Assembly (NCBI RefSeq): GCF_004210375.1
Contig: NC_134834.1
Coordinates: 158,615,290 to 158,679,289 of the forward strand
Length of the DNA: 64,000 bases
Reading direction: 5' to 3'
Source: Tachypleus tridentatus
Taxonomy: Eukaryota > Arthropoda > Merostomata > Xiphosura > Limulidae
A model generated the notes under the pieces. That model was not told where the DNA came from. It searched no databases and saw only the letters and a program-made list of their open reading frames with translations. A program made the translations under genes and the position numbers. The stretch's first letter is position 1; every line of letters starts with the position of its first letter. This document shows, piece by piece, positions 35,601 to 50,600 of this stretch.

Positions 35601-38600
35601 AGGTAGAACTAAGGAATGACAAACTACTCCAGTAAGGTAGAACTAAGGAATGACAAACTGCTCCAGTAAGGTAGAACTAAGGAATGACAAACTACTTCAG
35701 TAAGGTAGAACTAAGGAATGACAAACTACTTCAGTAAGGTAGAACTAAGGAATGACAAACTGCTCCAGTAAGGTAGAACTAAGGAATGACAAACTATTCC
35801 AGTAAGGTAGAACTAAGGAATGACAAACTACTCCAGTAAGGTAGAACTAACGAATGACAAACTACTCCAGTAAGGTAGAACTAAGGAATGACAAACTACT
35901 CCAGTAAGGTAGAACTAAGGAATGACAAACTGCTCCAGTAAGGTAGAACTAAGGAATGACAAACTACTCCAGTAAGGTAGAACTAAGGAATGACAAACTA
36001 CTCCAGTAAGGTAGAACTAACGAATGACAAACTACTCCAGTAAGGTAGAACTAAGGAATGACAAACTACTTCAGTAAGGTAGAACTAAGGAATGACAAAC
36101 TGCTCCAGTAAGGTAGAACTAAGGAATGACAAACTACTCCAGTAAGGTAGAACTAAGGAATGACAAACTGCTCCAGTAAGGTAGAACTAAGGAATGACAA
36201 ACTGCTCCAGTAAGGTAGAACTAAGGAATGACAAACTGCTCCAGTAAGGTAGAACTAAGGAATGACAAACTACTTCAGTAAGGTAGAACTAAGGAATGAC
36301 AAACTACTTCAGTAAGGTAGAACTAAGGAATGACAAACTACTCCAGTAAGGTAGAACTAAGGAATGACAAACTACTCCAGTAAGGTAGAACTAAGGAATG
36401 ACAAACTGCTCCAGTAAGGTAGAACTAAGGAATGACAAACTACTTTAGTAAGGTAGAACTAAGGAATGACAAACTACTCCAGTAAGGTAGAACTAAGGAA
36501 TGACAAACTACTCCAGTAAGGTAGAACTAAGGAATGACAAACTACTTCAGTAAGGTAGAACTAAGGAATGACAAACTGCTCCAGTAAGGTAGAACTAAGG
36601 AATGACAAACTCCTCCAGTAAGGTAGAACTAACGAATGACAAACTACTCCAGTAAGGTAGAACTAAGGAATGACAAACTACTCCAGTAAGGTAGAACTAA
36701 GGAATGACAAACTACTTCAGTAAGGTAGAACTAACGAATGACAAACTACTCCAGTAAGGTAGAACTAAGGAATGACAAACTGCTCCAGTAAGGTAGAACT
36801 AAGGAATGACAAACTGCTCCAGTAAGGTAGAACTAAGGAATGACAAACTGCTCCAGTAAGGTAGAACTAAGGAATGACAAACTACTTCAGTAAGGTAGAA
36901 CTAAGGAATGACAAACTGCTCCAGTAAGGTAGAACTAAGGAATGACAAACTACTCCAGTAAGGTAGAACTAAGGAATGACAAACTGCTCCAGTAAGGTAG
37001 AACTAAGGAATGACAAACTGCTCCAGTAAGGTAGAACTAAGGAATGACAAACTACTCCAGTAAGGTAGAACTAAGGAATGACAAACTACTTCAGTAAGGT
37101 AGAACTAAGGAATGACAAACTGCTCCAGTAAGGTAGAACTAAGGAATGACAAACTACTCCAGTAAGGTAGAACTAAGGAATGACAAACTGCTCCAGTAAG
37201 GTAGAACTAAGGAATGACAAACTGCTCCAGTAAGGTAGAACTAAGGAATGACAAACTGCTCCAGTAAGGTAGAACTAAGGAATGACAAACTACTTCAGTA
37301 AGGTAGAACTAAGGAATGACAAACTACTTCAGTAAGGTAGAACTAACGAATGACAAACTACTCCAGTAAGGTAGAACTAAGGAATGACAAACTACTCAGT
37401 AAGGTAGAACTAAGGAATGACAAACTGCTCCAGTAAGGTAGAACTAAGGAATGACAAACTACTTTAGTAAGGTAGAACTAAGGAATGACAAACTACTCCA
37501 GTAAGGTAGAACTAAGGAATGACAAACTACTCCAGTAAGGTAGAACTAAGGAATGACAAACTACTTCAGTAAGGTAGAACTAAGGAATGACAAACTGCTC
37601 CAGTAAGGTAGAACTAAGGAATGACAAACTCCTCCAGTAAGGTAGAACTAACGAATGACAAACTAATCCAGTAAGGTAGAACTAAGGAATGACAAACTAC
37701 TCCAGTAAGGTAGAACTAAGGAATGACAAACTACTTCAGTAAGGTAGAACTAACGAATGACAAACTACTCCAGTAAGGTAGAACTAAGGAATGACAAACT
37801 GCTCCAGTAAGGTAGAACTAAGGAATGACAAACTGCTCCAGTAAGGTAGAACTAAGGAATGACAAACTGCTCCAGTAAGGTAGAACTAAGGAATGACAAA
37901 CTACTCCAGTAAGGTAGAACTAAGGAATGACAAACTACTTCAGTAAGGTAGAACTAAGGAATGACAAACTGCTCCAGTAAGGTAGAACTAAGGAATGACA
38001 AACTACTCCAGTAAGGTAGAACTAAGGAATGACAAACTACTTCAGTAAGGTAGAACTAAGGAATGACAAACTGCTCCAGTAAGGTAGAACTAAGGAATGA
38101 CAAACTACTCCAGTAAGGTAGAACTAAGGAATGACAAACTGCTCCAGTAAGGTAGAACTAAGGAATGACAAACTGCTCCAGTAAGGTAGAACTAAGGAAT
38201 GACAAACTACTTCAGTAAGGTAGAACTAAGGAATGACAAACTACTTCAGTAAGGTAGAACTAACGAATGACAAACTACTTCAGTAAGGTAGAACTAAGGA
38301 ATGACAAACTACTCCAGTAAGGTAGAACTAAGGAATGACAAAGTACTCCAGTAAGGTAGAACTAAGGAATGACAAACTGCTCCAGTAAGGTAGAACTAAG
38401 GAATGACAAACTACTTCAGTAAGGTAGAACTAACGAATGACAAACTACTCCAGTAAGGTAGAACTAAGGAATGACAAACTACTCCAGTAAGGTAGAACTA
38501 AGGAATGACAAACTGCTCCAGTAAGGTAGAACTAAGGAATGACAAACTACTCCAGTAAGGTAGAACTAAGTAATGACAAACTGCTCCAGTAAGGTAGAAC

Positions 38601-41600
38601 TAAGGAATGACAAACTACTTTAGTAAGGTAGAACTAATGAATGACAAACTACTCCAGTAAGGTAGAACTAAGGAATGACAAACTACTTCAGTAAGGTAGA
38701 ACTAAGGAATGACAAACTACTTCAGTAAGGTAGAACTAAGGAATGACAAACTACTTCAGTAAGGTAGAACTAACGAATGACAAACTACTCCAGTAAGGTA
38801 GAACTAAGGAATGACAAACTACTCCAGTAAGGTAGAACTAAGGAATGACAAACTGCTCCAGTAAGGTAGAACTAAGGAATGACAAACTACTCCAGTAAGG
38901 TAGAACTAAGGAATGACAAACTGCTCCAGTAAGGTAGAACTAAGGAATGACAAACTACTTTAGTAAGGTAGAACTAAGGAATGACAAACTACTCCAGTAA
39001 GGTAGAACTAAGGAATGACAAACTACTTCAGTAAGGTAGAACTAAGGAATGACAAACTACTTCAGTAAGGTAGAACTAAGGAATGACAAACTACTTCAGT
39101 AAGGTAGAACTGACGAATGACAAACTACTCCAGTAAGGTAGAACTAAGGAATGACAAACTACTCCAGTAAGGTAGAACTAAGGAATGACAAACTGCTCCA
39201 GTAAGGTAGAACTAAGGAATGACAAACTACTTCAGTAAGGTAGAACTAAGGAATGACAAACTACTTCAGTAAGGTAGAACTAACGAATGACAAACTACTC
39301 CAGTAAGGTAGAACTAAGGAATGACAAACTACTCCAGTAAGGTAGAACTAAGGAATGACAAACTGCTCCAGTAAGGTAGAACTAAGGAATGACAAACTAC
39401 TCCAGTAAGGTAGAACTAAGGAATGACAAACTGCTCCAGTAAGGTAGAACTAAGGAATGACAAACTACTTTAGTAAGGTAGAACTAATGAATGACAAACT
39501 ACTCCAGTAAGGTAGAACTAAGGAATGGCAAACTACTTCAGTAAGGTAGAACTAAGGAATAACAAACTGCTCCAGTAAGGTAGAACTAAGGAATGACAAA
39601 CTTTTCCAGTAAGGTAGAACTAACGAATGACAAACTACTCCAGTAAGGTAGAACTAAGGAATGACAAACTGCTCCAGTAAGGTAGAACTAAGGAATGACA
39701 AACTGCTCCAGTAAGGTAGAACTAAGGAATGACAAACTGCTCCAGTAAGGTAGAACTAAGGAATGACAAACTACTCCAGTAAGGTAGAACTAAGGAATGA
39801 CAAACTACTTCAGTAAGGTAGAACTAAGGAATGACAAACTGCTCCAGTAAGGTAGAACTAAGGAATGACAAACTACTCCAGTAAGGTAGAACTAAGGAAT
39901 GACAAACTGCTCCAGTAAGGTAGAACTAAGGAATGACAAACTGCTCCAGTAAGGTAGAACTAAGGAATGACAAACTACTTCAGTAAGGTAGAACTAAGGA
40001 ATGACAAACTACTTCAGTAAGGTAGAACTAACGAATGACAAACTACTTCAGTAAGGTAGAACTAAGGAATGACAAACTACTCCAGTAAGGTAGAACTAAG
40101 GAATGACAAACTACTCCAGTAAGGTAGAACTAAGGAATGACAAACTGCTCCAGTAAGGTAGAACTAAGGAATGACAAACTACTTCAGTAAGGTAGAACTA
40201 ACGAATGACAAACTACTCCAGTAAGGTAGAACTAAGGAATGACAAACTACTCCAGTAAGGTAGAACTAAGGAATGACAAACTGCTCCAGTAAGGTAGAAC
40301 TAAGGAATGACAAACTACTCCAGTAAGGTAGAACTAAGGAATGACAAACTGCTCCAGTAAGGTAGAACTAAGGAATGACAAACTACTTTAGTAAGGTAGA
40401 ACTAATGAATGACAAACTACTCCAGTAAGGTAGAACTAAGGAATGACAAACTACTTCAGTAAGGTAGAACTAAGGAATGACAAACTACTTCAGTAAGGTA
40501 GAACTAAGGAATGACAAACTACTTCAGTAAGGTAGAACTGACGAATGACAAACTACTCCAGTAAGGTAGAACTAAGGAATGACAAACTACTCCAGTAAGG
40601 TAGAACTAAGGAATGACAAACTGCTCCAGTAAGGTAGAACTAAGGAATGACAAACTACTCCAGTAAGGTAGAACTAAGTAATGACAAACTGCTCCAGTAA
40701 GGTAGAACTAAGGAATGACAAACTACTTTAGTAAGGTAGAACTAATGAATGACAAACTACTCCAGTAAGGTAGAACTAAGGAATGGCAAACTACTTCAGT
40801 AAGGTAGAACTAAGGAATGACAAACTACTTCAGTAAGGTAGAACTAAGGAATGACAAACTACTTCAGTAAGGTAGAACTGACGAATGACAAACTACTCCA
40901 GTAAGGTAGAACTAAGGAATGACAAAGTACTCCAGTAAGGTAGAACTAAGGAATGACAAACTGCTCCAGTAAGGTAGAACTAAGGAATGACAAACTACTT
41001 CAGTAAGGTAGAACTAAGGAATGACAAACTACTTCAGTAAGGTAGAACTAACGAATTACAAACTACTCCAGTAAGGTAGAACTAAGGAATGACAAACTAC
41101 TCCAGTAAGGTAGAACTAAGGAATGACAAACTGCTCCAGTAAGGTAGAACTAAGGAATGACAAACTACTCCAGTAAGGTAGAACTAAGGAATGACAAACT
41201 GCTCCAGAAAGGTAGAACTAAGGAATGACAAACTACTTTAGTAAGGTAGAACTAATGAATGACAAACTACTCCAGTAAGGTAGAACTAAGGAATGGCAAA
41301 CTACTTCAGTAAGGTAGAACTAAGGAATGACAAACTGCTCCAGTAAGGTAGAACTAAGGAATGACAAACTTTTCCAGTAAGGTAGAACTAACGAATGACA
41401 AACTACTCCAGTAAGGTAGAACTAAGGAATGACAAACTACTTCAGTAAGGTAGAACTAAGGAATGACAAACTACTTCAGTAAGGTAGAACTAAGGAATGA
41501 CAAACTACTCCAGTAAGGTAGAACTAAGGAATGACAAACTGCTCCAGTAAGGTAGAACTAAGGAATGACAAACTGCTCCAGTAAGGTAGAACTAAGGAAT

Positions 41601-44600
41601 GACAAACTGCTCCAGTAAGGTAGAACTAAGGAATGACAAACTACTTCAGTAAGGTAGAACTAAGGAATGACAAACTACTTCAGTAAGGTAGAACTAAGGA
41701 ATGACAAACTGCTCCAGTAAGGTAGAACTAAGGAATGACAAACTGCTCCAGTAAGGTAGAACTAAGGAATGACAAACTGCTCCAGTAAGGTAGAACTAAC
41801 GAATGACAAACTACTCCAGTAAGGTAGAACTAAGGAATGACAAACTGCTCCAGTAAGGTAGAACTAAGGAATGACAAACTGCTCCAGTAAGGTAGAACTA
41901 ACGAATGACAAACTACTCCAGTAAGGTAGAACTAAGGAATGACAAACTACTCCAGTAAGGTAGAACTAAGGAATGACAAACTACTTCAGTAAGGTAGAAC
42001 TGACGAATGACAAACTACTCCAGTAAGGTAGAACTAAGGAATGACAAAGTACTCCAGTAAGGTAGAACTAAGGAATGACAAACTGCTCCAGTAAGGTAGA
42101 ACTAAGGAATGACAAACTGCTCCAGTAAGGTAGAACTAACGAGTGACAAACTACTCCAGTAAGGTAGAACTAAGGAATGACAAACTACTCCAGTAAGGTA
42201 GAACTAAGGAATGACAAATTGCTCCAGTAAGGTAGAACTAATGAATGACAAACTACTTCAGTAAGGTAGAACTAAGGAATGACAAACTACTCCAGTAAGG
42301 TAGAACTAAGGAATGACAAACTGCTCCAGTAAGGTAGAACTAAGGAATGACAAACTACTTTAGTAAGGTAGAACTAAGGAATGACAAACTACTCCAGTAA
42401 GGTAGAACTAAGGAATGACAAACTACTCCAGTAAGGTAGAACTAAGGAATGACAAACTACTTCAGTAAGGTAGAACTAAGGAATGACAAACTGCTCCAGT
42501 AAGGTAGAACTAAGGAATGACAAACTCCTCCAGTAAGGTAGAACTAACGAATGACAAACTACTCCAGTAAGGTAGAACGAAGGAATGACAAACTACTCCA
42601 GTAAGGTAGAACTAAGGAATGACAAACTACTTCAGTAAGGTAGAACTAACGAATGACAAACTACTCCAGTAAGGTAGAACTAAGGAATGACAAACTGCTC
42701 CAGTAAGGTAGAACTAAGGAATGACAAACTGCTCCAGTAAGGTAGAACTAAGGAATGACAAACTGCTCCAGTAAGGTAGAACTAAGGAATGACAAACTAC
42801 TTCAGTAAGGTAGAACTAAGGAATGACAAACTGCTCCAGTAAGGTAGAACTAAGGAATGACAAACTACTCCAGTAAGGTAGAACTAAGGAATGACAAACT
42901 GCTCCAGTAAGGTAGAACTAAGGAATGACAAACTGCTCCAGTAAGGTAGAACTAAGGAATGACAAACTACTCCAGTAAGGTAGAACTAAGGAATGACAAA
43001 CTACTCCAGTAAGGTAGAACTAAGGAATGACAAACTGTTCCAGTAAGGTAGAACTAAGGAATGACAAACTACTCCAGTAAGGTAGAACTAAGGAATGACA
43101 AACTGCTCCAGTAAGGTAGAACTAAGGAATGACAAACTGCTCCAGTAAGGTAGAACTAAGGAATGACAAACTGCTCCAGTAAGGTAGAACTAAGGAATGA
43201 CAAACTACTTCAGTAAGGTAGAACTAAGGAATGACAAACTACTTCAGTAAGGTAGAACTAAGGAATGACAAACTACTTCAGTAAGGTAGAACTAACGAAT
43301 GACAAACTACTCCAGTAAGGTAGAACTAAGGAATGACAAACTACTCCAGTAAGGTAGAACTAAGGAATGACAAACTGCTCCAGTAAGGTAGAACTAAGGA
43401 ATGACAAACTACTTTAGTAAGGTAGAACTAAGGAATGACAAACTACTCCAGTAAGGTAGAACTAAGGAATGACAAACTACTCCAGTAAGGTAGAACTAAG
43501 GAATGACAAACTACTTCAGTAAGGTAGAACTAAGGAATGACAAACTGCTCCAGTAAGGTAGAACTAAGGAATGACAAACTACTCCAGTAAGGTAGAACTA
43601 AGGAATGACAAACTACTCCAGTAAGGTAGAACTAAGGAATGACAAACTACTTCAGTAAGGTAGAACTAACGAATGACAAACTACTCCAGTAAGGTAGAAC
43701 TAAGGAATGACAAACTACTCCAGTAAGGTAGAACTAAGGAATGACAAACTACTTCAGTAAGGTAGAACTAAGGAATGACAAACTGCTCCAGTAAGGTAGA
43801 ACTAAGGAATGACAAACTACTCCAGTAAGGTAGAACTAAGGAATGACAAACTGCTCCAGTAAGGTAGAACTAAGGAATAAACTGCTCCAGTAAGGTAGAA
43901 CTAAGGAATGACAAACTACTTCAGTAAGGTAGAACTAAGGAATGACAAACTACTTCAGTAAGGTAGAACTAACGAATGACAAACTACTCCAGTAAGGTAG
44001 AACTAAGGAATGACAAACTACTCCAGTAAGGTAGAACTAAGGAATGACAAACTGCTCCAGTAAGGTAGAACTAAGGAATGACAAACTACTTTAGTAAGGT
44101 AGAACTAAGGAATGACAAACTACTCCAGTAAGGTAGAACTAAGGAATGACAAACTGCTCCAGTAAGGTAGAACTAAGGAATGACAAACTACTTCAGTAAG
44201 GTAGAACTAAGGAATGACAAACTACTTCAGTAAGGTAGAACTGACGAATGACAAACTACTCCAGTAAGGTAGAACTAAGGAATGACAAAGTACTCCAGTA
44301 AGGTAGAACTAAGGAATGACAAACTGCTCCAGTAAGGTAGAACTAAGGAATGACAAACTACTTCAGTAAGGTAGAACTAACGAATGACAAACTACTCCAG
44401 TAAGGTAGAACTAAGGAATGACAAACTACTCCAGTAAGGTAGAACTAAGGAATGACAAACTGCTCCAGTAAGGTAGAACTAAGGAATGACAAACTACTCC
44501 AGTAAGGTAGAACTAAGTAATGACAAACTGCTCCAGTAAGGTAGAACTAAGGAATGACAAACTACTTTAGTAAGGTAGAACTAATGAATGACAAACTACT

Positions 44601-47600
44601 CCAGTAAGGTAGAACTAAGGAATGGCAAACTACTTCAGTAAGGTAGAACTAAGGAATGACAAACTACTTCAGTAAGGTAGAACTAAGGAATGACAAACTA
44701 CTTCAGTAAGGTAGAACTGACGAATGACAAACTACTCCAGTAAGGTAGAACTAAGGAATGACAAAGTACTCCAGTAAGGTAGAACTGAGGAATGACAAAC
44801 TGCTCCAGTAAGGTAGAACTAAGGAATGACAAACTACTTCAGTAAGGTAGAACTAAGGAATGACAAACTACTTCAGTAAGGTAGAACTAACGAATGACAA
44901 ACTACTCCAGTAAGGTAGAACTAAGGAATGACAAACTACTCCAGTAAGGTAGAACTAAGGAATGACAAACTGCTCCAGTAAGGTAGAACTAAGGAATGAC
45001 AAACTACTCCAGTAAGGTAGAACTAAGGAATGACAAACTGCTCCAGAAAGGTAGAACTAAGGAATGACAAACTACTTTAGTAAGGTAGAACTAATGAATG
45101 ACAAACTACTCCAGTAAGGTAGAACTAAGGAATGGCAAACTACTTCAGTAAGGTAGAACTAAGGAATGACAAACTGCTCCAGTAAGGTAGAACTAAGGAA
45201 TGACAAACTTTTCCAGTAAGGTAGAACTAAGGAATGACAAACTACTCCAGTAAGGTAGAACTAAGGAATGACAAACTGCTCCAGTAAGGTAGAACTAAGG
45301 AATGACAAACTACTCCAGTAAGGTAGAACTAAGGAATGACAAACTGCTCCAGTAAGGTAGAACTAAGGAATGACAAACTGCTCCAGTAAGGTAGAACTAA
45401 GGAATGACAAACTACTTTAGTAAGGTAGAACTAAGGAATGACAAACTACTCCAGTAAGGTAGAACTAAGGAATGGCAAACTACTCCAGTAAGGTAGAACT
45501 AAGGAATGGCAAACTACTTCAGTAAGGTAGAACTAAGGAATGACAAACTGCTCCAGTAAGGTAGAACTAAGGAATGACAAACTTCTCCAGTAAGGTAGAA
45601 CTAACGAATGACAAACTACTCCAGTAAGGTAGAACGAAGGAATGACAAACTACTCCAGTAAGGTAGAACTAAGGAATGACAAACTACTTCAGTAAGGTAG
45701 AACTAACGAATGACAAACTACTCCAGTAAGGTAGAACTAAGGAATGACAAACTGCTCCAGTAAGGTAGAACTAAGGAATGACAAACTGCTCCAGTAAGGT
45801 AGAACTAAGGAATGACAAACTGCTCCAGTAAGGTAGAACTAAGGAATGACAAACTACTTCAGTAAGGTAGAACTAAGGAATGACAAACTGCTCCAGTAAG
45901 GTAGAACTAAGGAATGACAAACTACTCCAGTAAGGTAGAACTAAGGAATGACAAACTGCTCCAGTAAGGTAGAACTAAGGAATGACAAACTGCTCCAGTA
46001 AGGTAGAACTAAGGAATGACAAACTACTCCAGTAAGGTAGAACTAAGGAATGACAAACTACTCCAGTAAGGTAGAACTAAGGAATGACAAACTGCTCCAG
46101 TAAGGTAGAACTAAGGAATGACAAACTACTCCAGTAAGGTAGAACTAAGGAATGACAAACTGCTCCAGTAAGGTAGAACTAAGGAATGACAAACTGCTCC
46201 AGTAAGGTAGAACTAAGGAATGACAAACTGCTCCAGTAAGGTAGAACTAAGGAATGACAAACTACTTCAGTAAGGTAGAACTAAGGAATGACAAACTACT
46301 TCAGTAAGGTAGAACTAAGGAATGACAAACTACTTCAGTAAGGTAGAACTAACGAATGACAAACTACTCCAGTAAGGTAGAACTAAGGAATGACAAACTA
46401 CTCCAGTAAGGTAGAACTAAGGAATGACAAACTGCTCCAGTAAGGTAGAACTAAGGAATGACAAACTACTTTAGTAAGGTAGAACTAAGGAATGACAAAC
46501 TACTCCAGTAAGGTAGAACTAAGGAATGGCAAACTACTCCAGTAAGGTAGAACTAAGGAATGGCAAACTACTTCAGTAAGGTAGAACTAAGGAATGACAA
46601 ACTGCTCCAGTAAGGTAGAACTAAGGAATGACAAACTCCTCCAGTAAGGTAGAACTAACGAATGACAAACTACTCCAGTAAGGTAGAACTAAGGAATGAC
46701 AAACTACTCCAGTAAGGTAGAACTAAGGAATGACAAACTACTTCAGTAAGGTAGAACTAACGAATGACAAACTACTCAGTAAGGTAGAACTAAGGAATGA
46801 CAAACTACTCCAGTAAGGTAGAACTAAGGAATGACAAACTACTTCAGTAAGGTAGAACTAAGGAATGACAAACTGCTCCAGTAAGGTAGAACTAAGGAAT
46901 GACAAACTACTCCAGTAAGGTAGAACTAAGGAATGACAAACTGCTCCAGTAAGGTAGAACTAAGGAATGACAAACTGCTCCAGTAAGGTAGAACTAAGGA
47001 ATGACAAACTACTTCAGTAAGGTAGAACTAAGGAATGACAAACTACTTCAGTAAGGTAGAACTAACGAATGACAAACTACTCCAGTAAGGTAGAACTAAG
47101 GAATGACAAACTACTCCAGTAAGGTAGAACTAAGGAATGACAAACTGCTCCAGTAAGGTAGAACTAAGGAATGACAAACTACTTTAGTAAGGTAGAACTA
47201 AGGAATGACAAACTACTCCAGTAAGGTAGAACTAAGGAATGGCAAACTGCTCCAGTAAGGTAGAACTAAGGAATGACAAACTACTTCAGTAAGGTAGAAC
47301 TAAGGAATGACAAACTACTTCAGTAAGGTAGAACTGACGAATGACAAACTACTCCAGTAAGGTAGAACTAAGGAATGACAAAGTACTCCAGTAAGGTAGA
47401 ACTAAGGAATGACAAACTGCTCCAGTAAGGTAGAACTAAGGAATGACAAACTACTTCAGTAAGGTAGAACTAACGAATGACAAACTACTCCAGTAAGGTA
47501 GAACTAAGGAATGACAAACTACTCCAGTAAGGTAGAACTAAGGAATGACAAACTGCTCCAGTAAGGTAGAACTAAGGAATGACAAACTACCCCAGTAAGG

Positions 47601-50600
47601 TAGAACTAAGTAATGACAAACTGCTCCAGTAAGGTAGAACTAAGGAATGACAAACTACTTTAGTAAGGTAGAACTAATGAATGACAAACTACTCAGTAAG
47701 GTAGAACTAAGGAATGGCAAACTACTTCAGTAAGGTAGAACTAAGGAATGACAAACTACTTCAGTAAGGTAGAACTAAGGAATGACAAACTACTTCAGTA
47801 AGGTAGAACTGACGAATGACAAACTACTCCAGTAAGGTAGAACTAAGGAATGACAAAGTACTCCAGTAAGGTAGAACTAAGGAATGACAAACTGCTCCAG
47901 TAAGGTAGAACTAAGGAATGACAAACTACTTCAGTAAGGTAGAACTAAGGAATGACAAACTACTTCAGTAAGGTAGAACTAACGAATGACAAACTACTCC
48001 AGTAAGGTAGAACTAAGGAATGACAAACTACTCCAGTAAGGTAGAACTAAGGAATGACAAACTGCTCCAGTAAGGTAGAACTAAGGAATGACAAACTACT
48101 CCAGTAAGGTAGAACTAAGGAATGACAAACTGCTCCAGAAAGGTAGAACTAAGGAATGACAAACTACTTTAGTAAGGTAGAACTAATGAATGACAAACTA
48201 CTCCAGTAAGGTAGAACTAAGGAATGACAAACTACTTCAGTAAGGTAGAACTAAGGAATGACAAACTGCTCCAGTAAGGTAGAACTAAGGAATGACAAAC
48301 TTTTCCAGTAAGGTAGAACTAACGAATGACAAACTACTCCAGTAAGGTAGAACTAAGGAATGACAAACTACTTCAGTAAGGTAGAACTAAGGAATGACAA
48401 ACTACTTCAGTAAGGTAGAACTAAGAAATGACAAACTACTCCAGTAAGGTAGAACTAAGGAATGACAAACTGCTCCAGTAAGGTAGAACTAAGGAATGAC
48501 AAACTGCTCCAGTAAGGTAGAACTAAGGAATGACAAACTGCTCCAGTAAGGTAGAAGTAAGGAATGACAAACTACTTCAGTAAGGTAGAACTAAGGAATG
48601 ACAAACTACTTCAGTAAGGTAGAACTAAGGAATGACAAACTGCTCCAGTAAGGTAGAACTAAGGAATGACAAACTGCTCCAGTAAGGTAGAACTAAGGAA
48701 TGACAAACTGCTCCAGTAAGGTAGAACTAACGAATGACAAACTACTCCAGTAAGGTAGAACTAAGGAATGACAAACTGCTCCAGTAAGGTAGAACTAAGG
48801 AATGACAAACTGCTCCAGTAAGGTAGAACTAACGAATGACAAACTACTCCAGTAAGGTAGAACTAAGGAATGACAAACTACTCCAGTAAGGTAGAACTAA
48901 GGAATGACAAACTACTTCAGTAAGGTAGAACTGACGAATGACAAACTACTCCAGTAAGGTAGAACTAAGGAATGACAAAGTTCTCCAGTAAGGTAGAACT
49001 AAGGAATGACAAACTGCTCCAGTAAGGTAGAACTAAGGAATGACAAACTGCTCCAGTAAGGTAGAACTAACGAATGACAAACTACTCCAGTAAGGTAGAA
49101 CTAAGGAATGACAAACTGCTCCAGTAAGGTAGAACTAAGGAATGACAAACTGCTCCAGTAAGGTAGAACTAACGAGTGACAAACTACTCCAGTAAGGTAG
49201 AACTAAGGAATGACAAACTACTCCAGTAAGGTAGAACTAAGGAATGACAAACTGCTCCAGTAAGGTAGAACTAATGAATGACAAACTACTTCAGTAAGGT
49301 AGAACTAAGGAATGACAAACTATTTTAGTAAGGTAGAACTAAGGAATGACAAACTGCTCCAGTAAGGTAGAACTAAGGAATGACAAACTACTCCAGTAAG
49401 GTAGAACTAAGGAATGACAAACTACTCCAGTAAGGTAGAACTAACGAATGACAAACTACTCCAGTAAGGTAGAACTAAGGAATGACAAACTACTTCAGTA
49501 AGGTAGAACTAAGGAATGACAAACTGCTCCAGTAAGGTAGAACTAAGGAATGACAAACTGCTCCAGTAAGGTAGAACTAAGGAATGACAAACTGCTCCAG
49601 TAAGGTAGAACTAAGGAATGACAAACTACTCCAGTAAGGTAGAACTAAGGAATGACAAACTGCTCCAGTAAGGTAGAACTAAGGAATGACAAACTACTTC
49701 AGTAAGGTAGAACTAAGGAATGACAAACTACTTCAGTAAGGTAGAACTAAGGAATGACAAACTACTCCAGTAAGGTAGAACTAAGGAATGACAAACTACT
49801 CCAGTAAGGTAGAACTAAGGAATGACAAACTGCTCCAGTAAGGTAGAACTAAGGAATGACAAACTACTCCAGTAAGGTAGAACTAAGGAATGACAAACTG
49901 CTCCAGTAAGGTAGAACTAAGGAATGACAAACTACTTTAGTAAGGTAGAACTAATGAATGACAAACTACTCCAGTAAGGTAGAACTAAGGAATGGCAAAC
50001 TACTTCAGTAAGGTAGAACTAAGGAATGACAAACTGCTCCAGTAAGGTAGAACTAAGGAATGACAAACTCCTCCAGTAAGGTAGAAGTAACGAATGACAA
50101 ACTACTCCAGTAAGGTAGAACTAAGGAATGACAAACTACTTCAGTAAGGTAGAACTAAGGAATGACAAACTACTTCAGTAAGGTAGAACTAACGAATGAC
50201 AAACTACTCCAGTAAGGTAGAACTAAGGAATGACAAACTACTCCAGTAAGGTAGAACTAAGGAATGACAAACTGCTCTAGTAAGGTAGAACTAAGGAATG
50301 ACAAACTGCTCCAGTAAGGTAGAACTAAGGAATGACAAACTGCTCCAGTAAGGTAGAAGTAAGGAATGACAAACTACTTCAGTAAGGTAGAACTAAGGAA
50401 TGACAAACTACTTCAGTAAGGTAGAATTAAGGAATGACAAACTGCTCCAGTAAGGTAGAACTAAGGAATGACTAACTGCTCCAGTAAGGTAGAACTAAGG
50501 AATGACAAACTGCTCCAGTAAGGTAGAACTAACGAATGACAAACTACTCCAGTAAGGTAGAACTAAGGAATGACAAACTGCTCCAGTAAGGTAGAACTAA

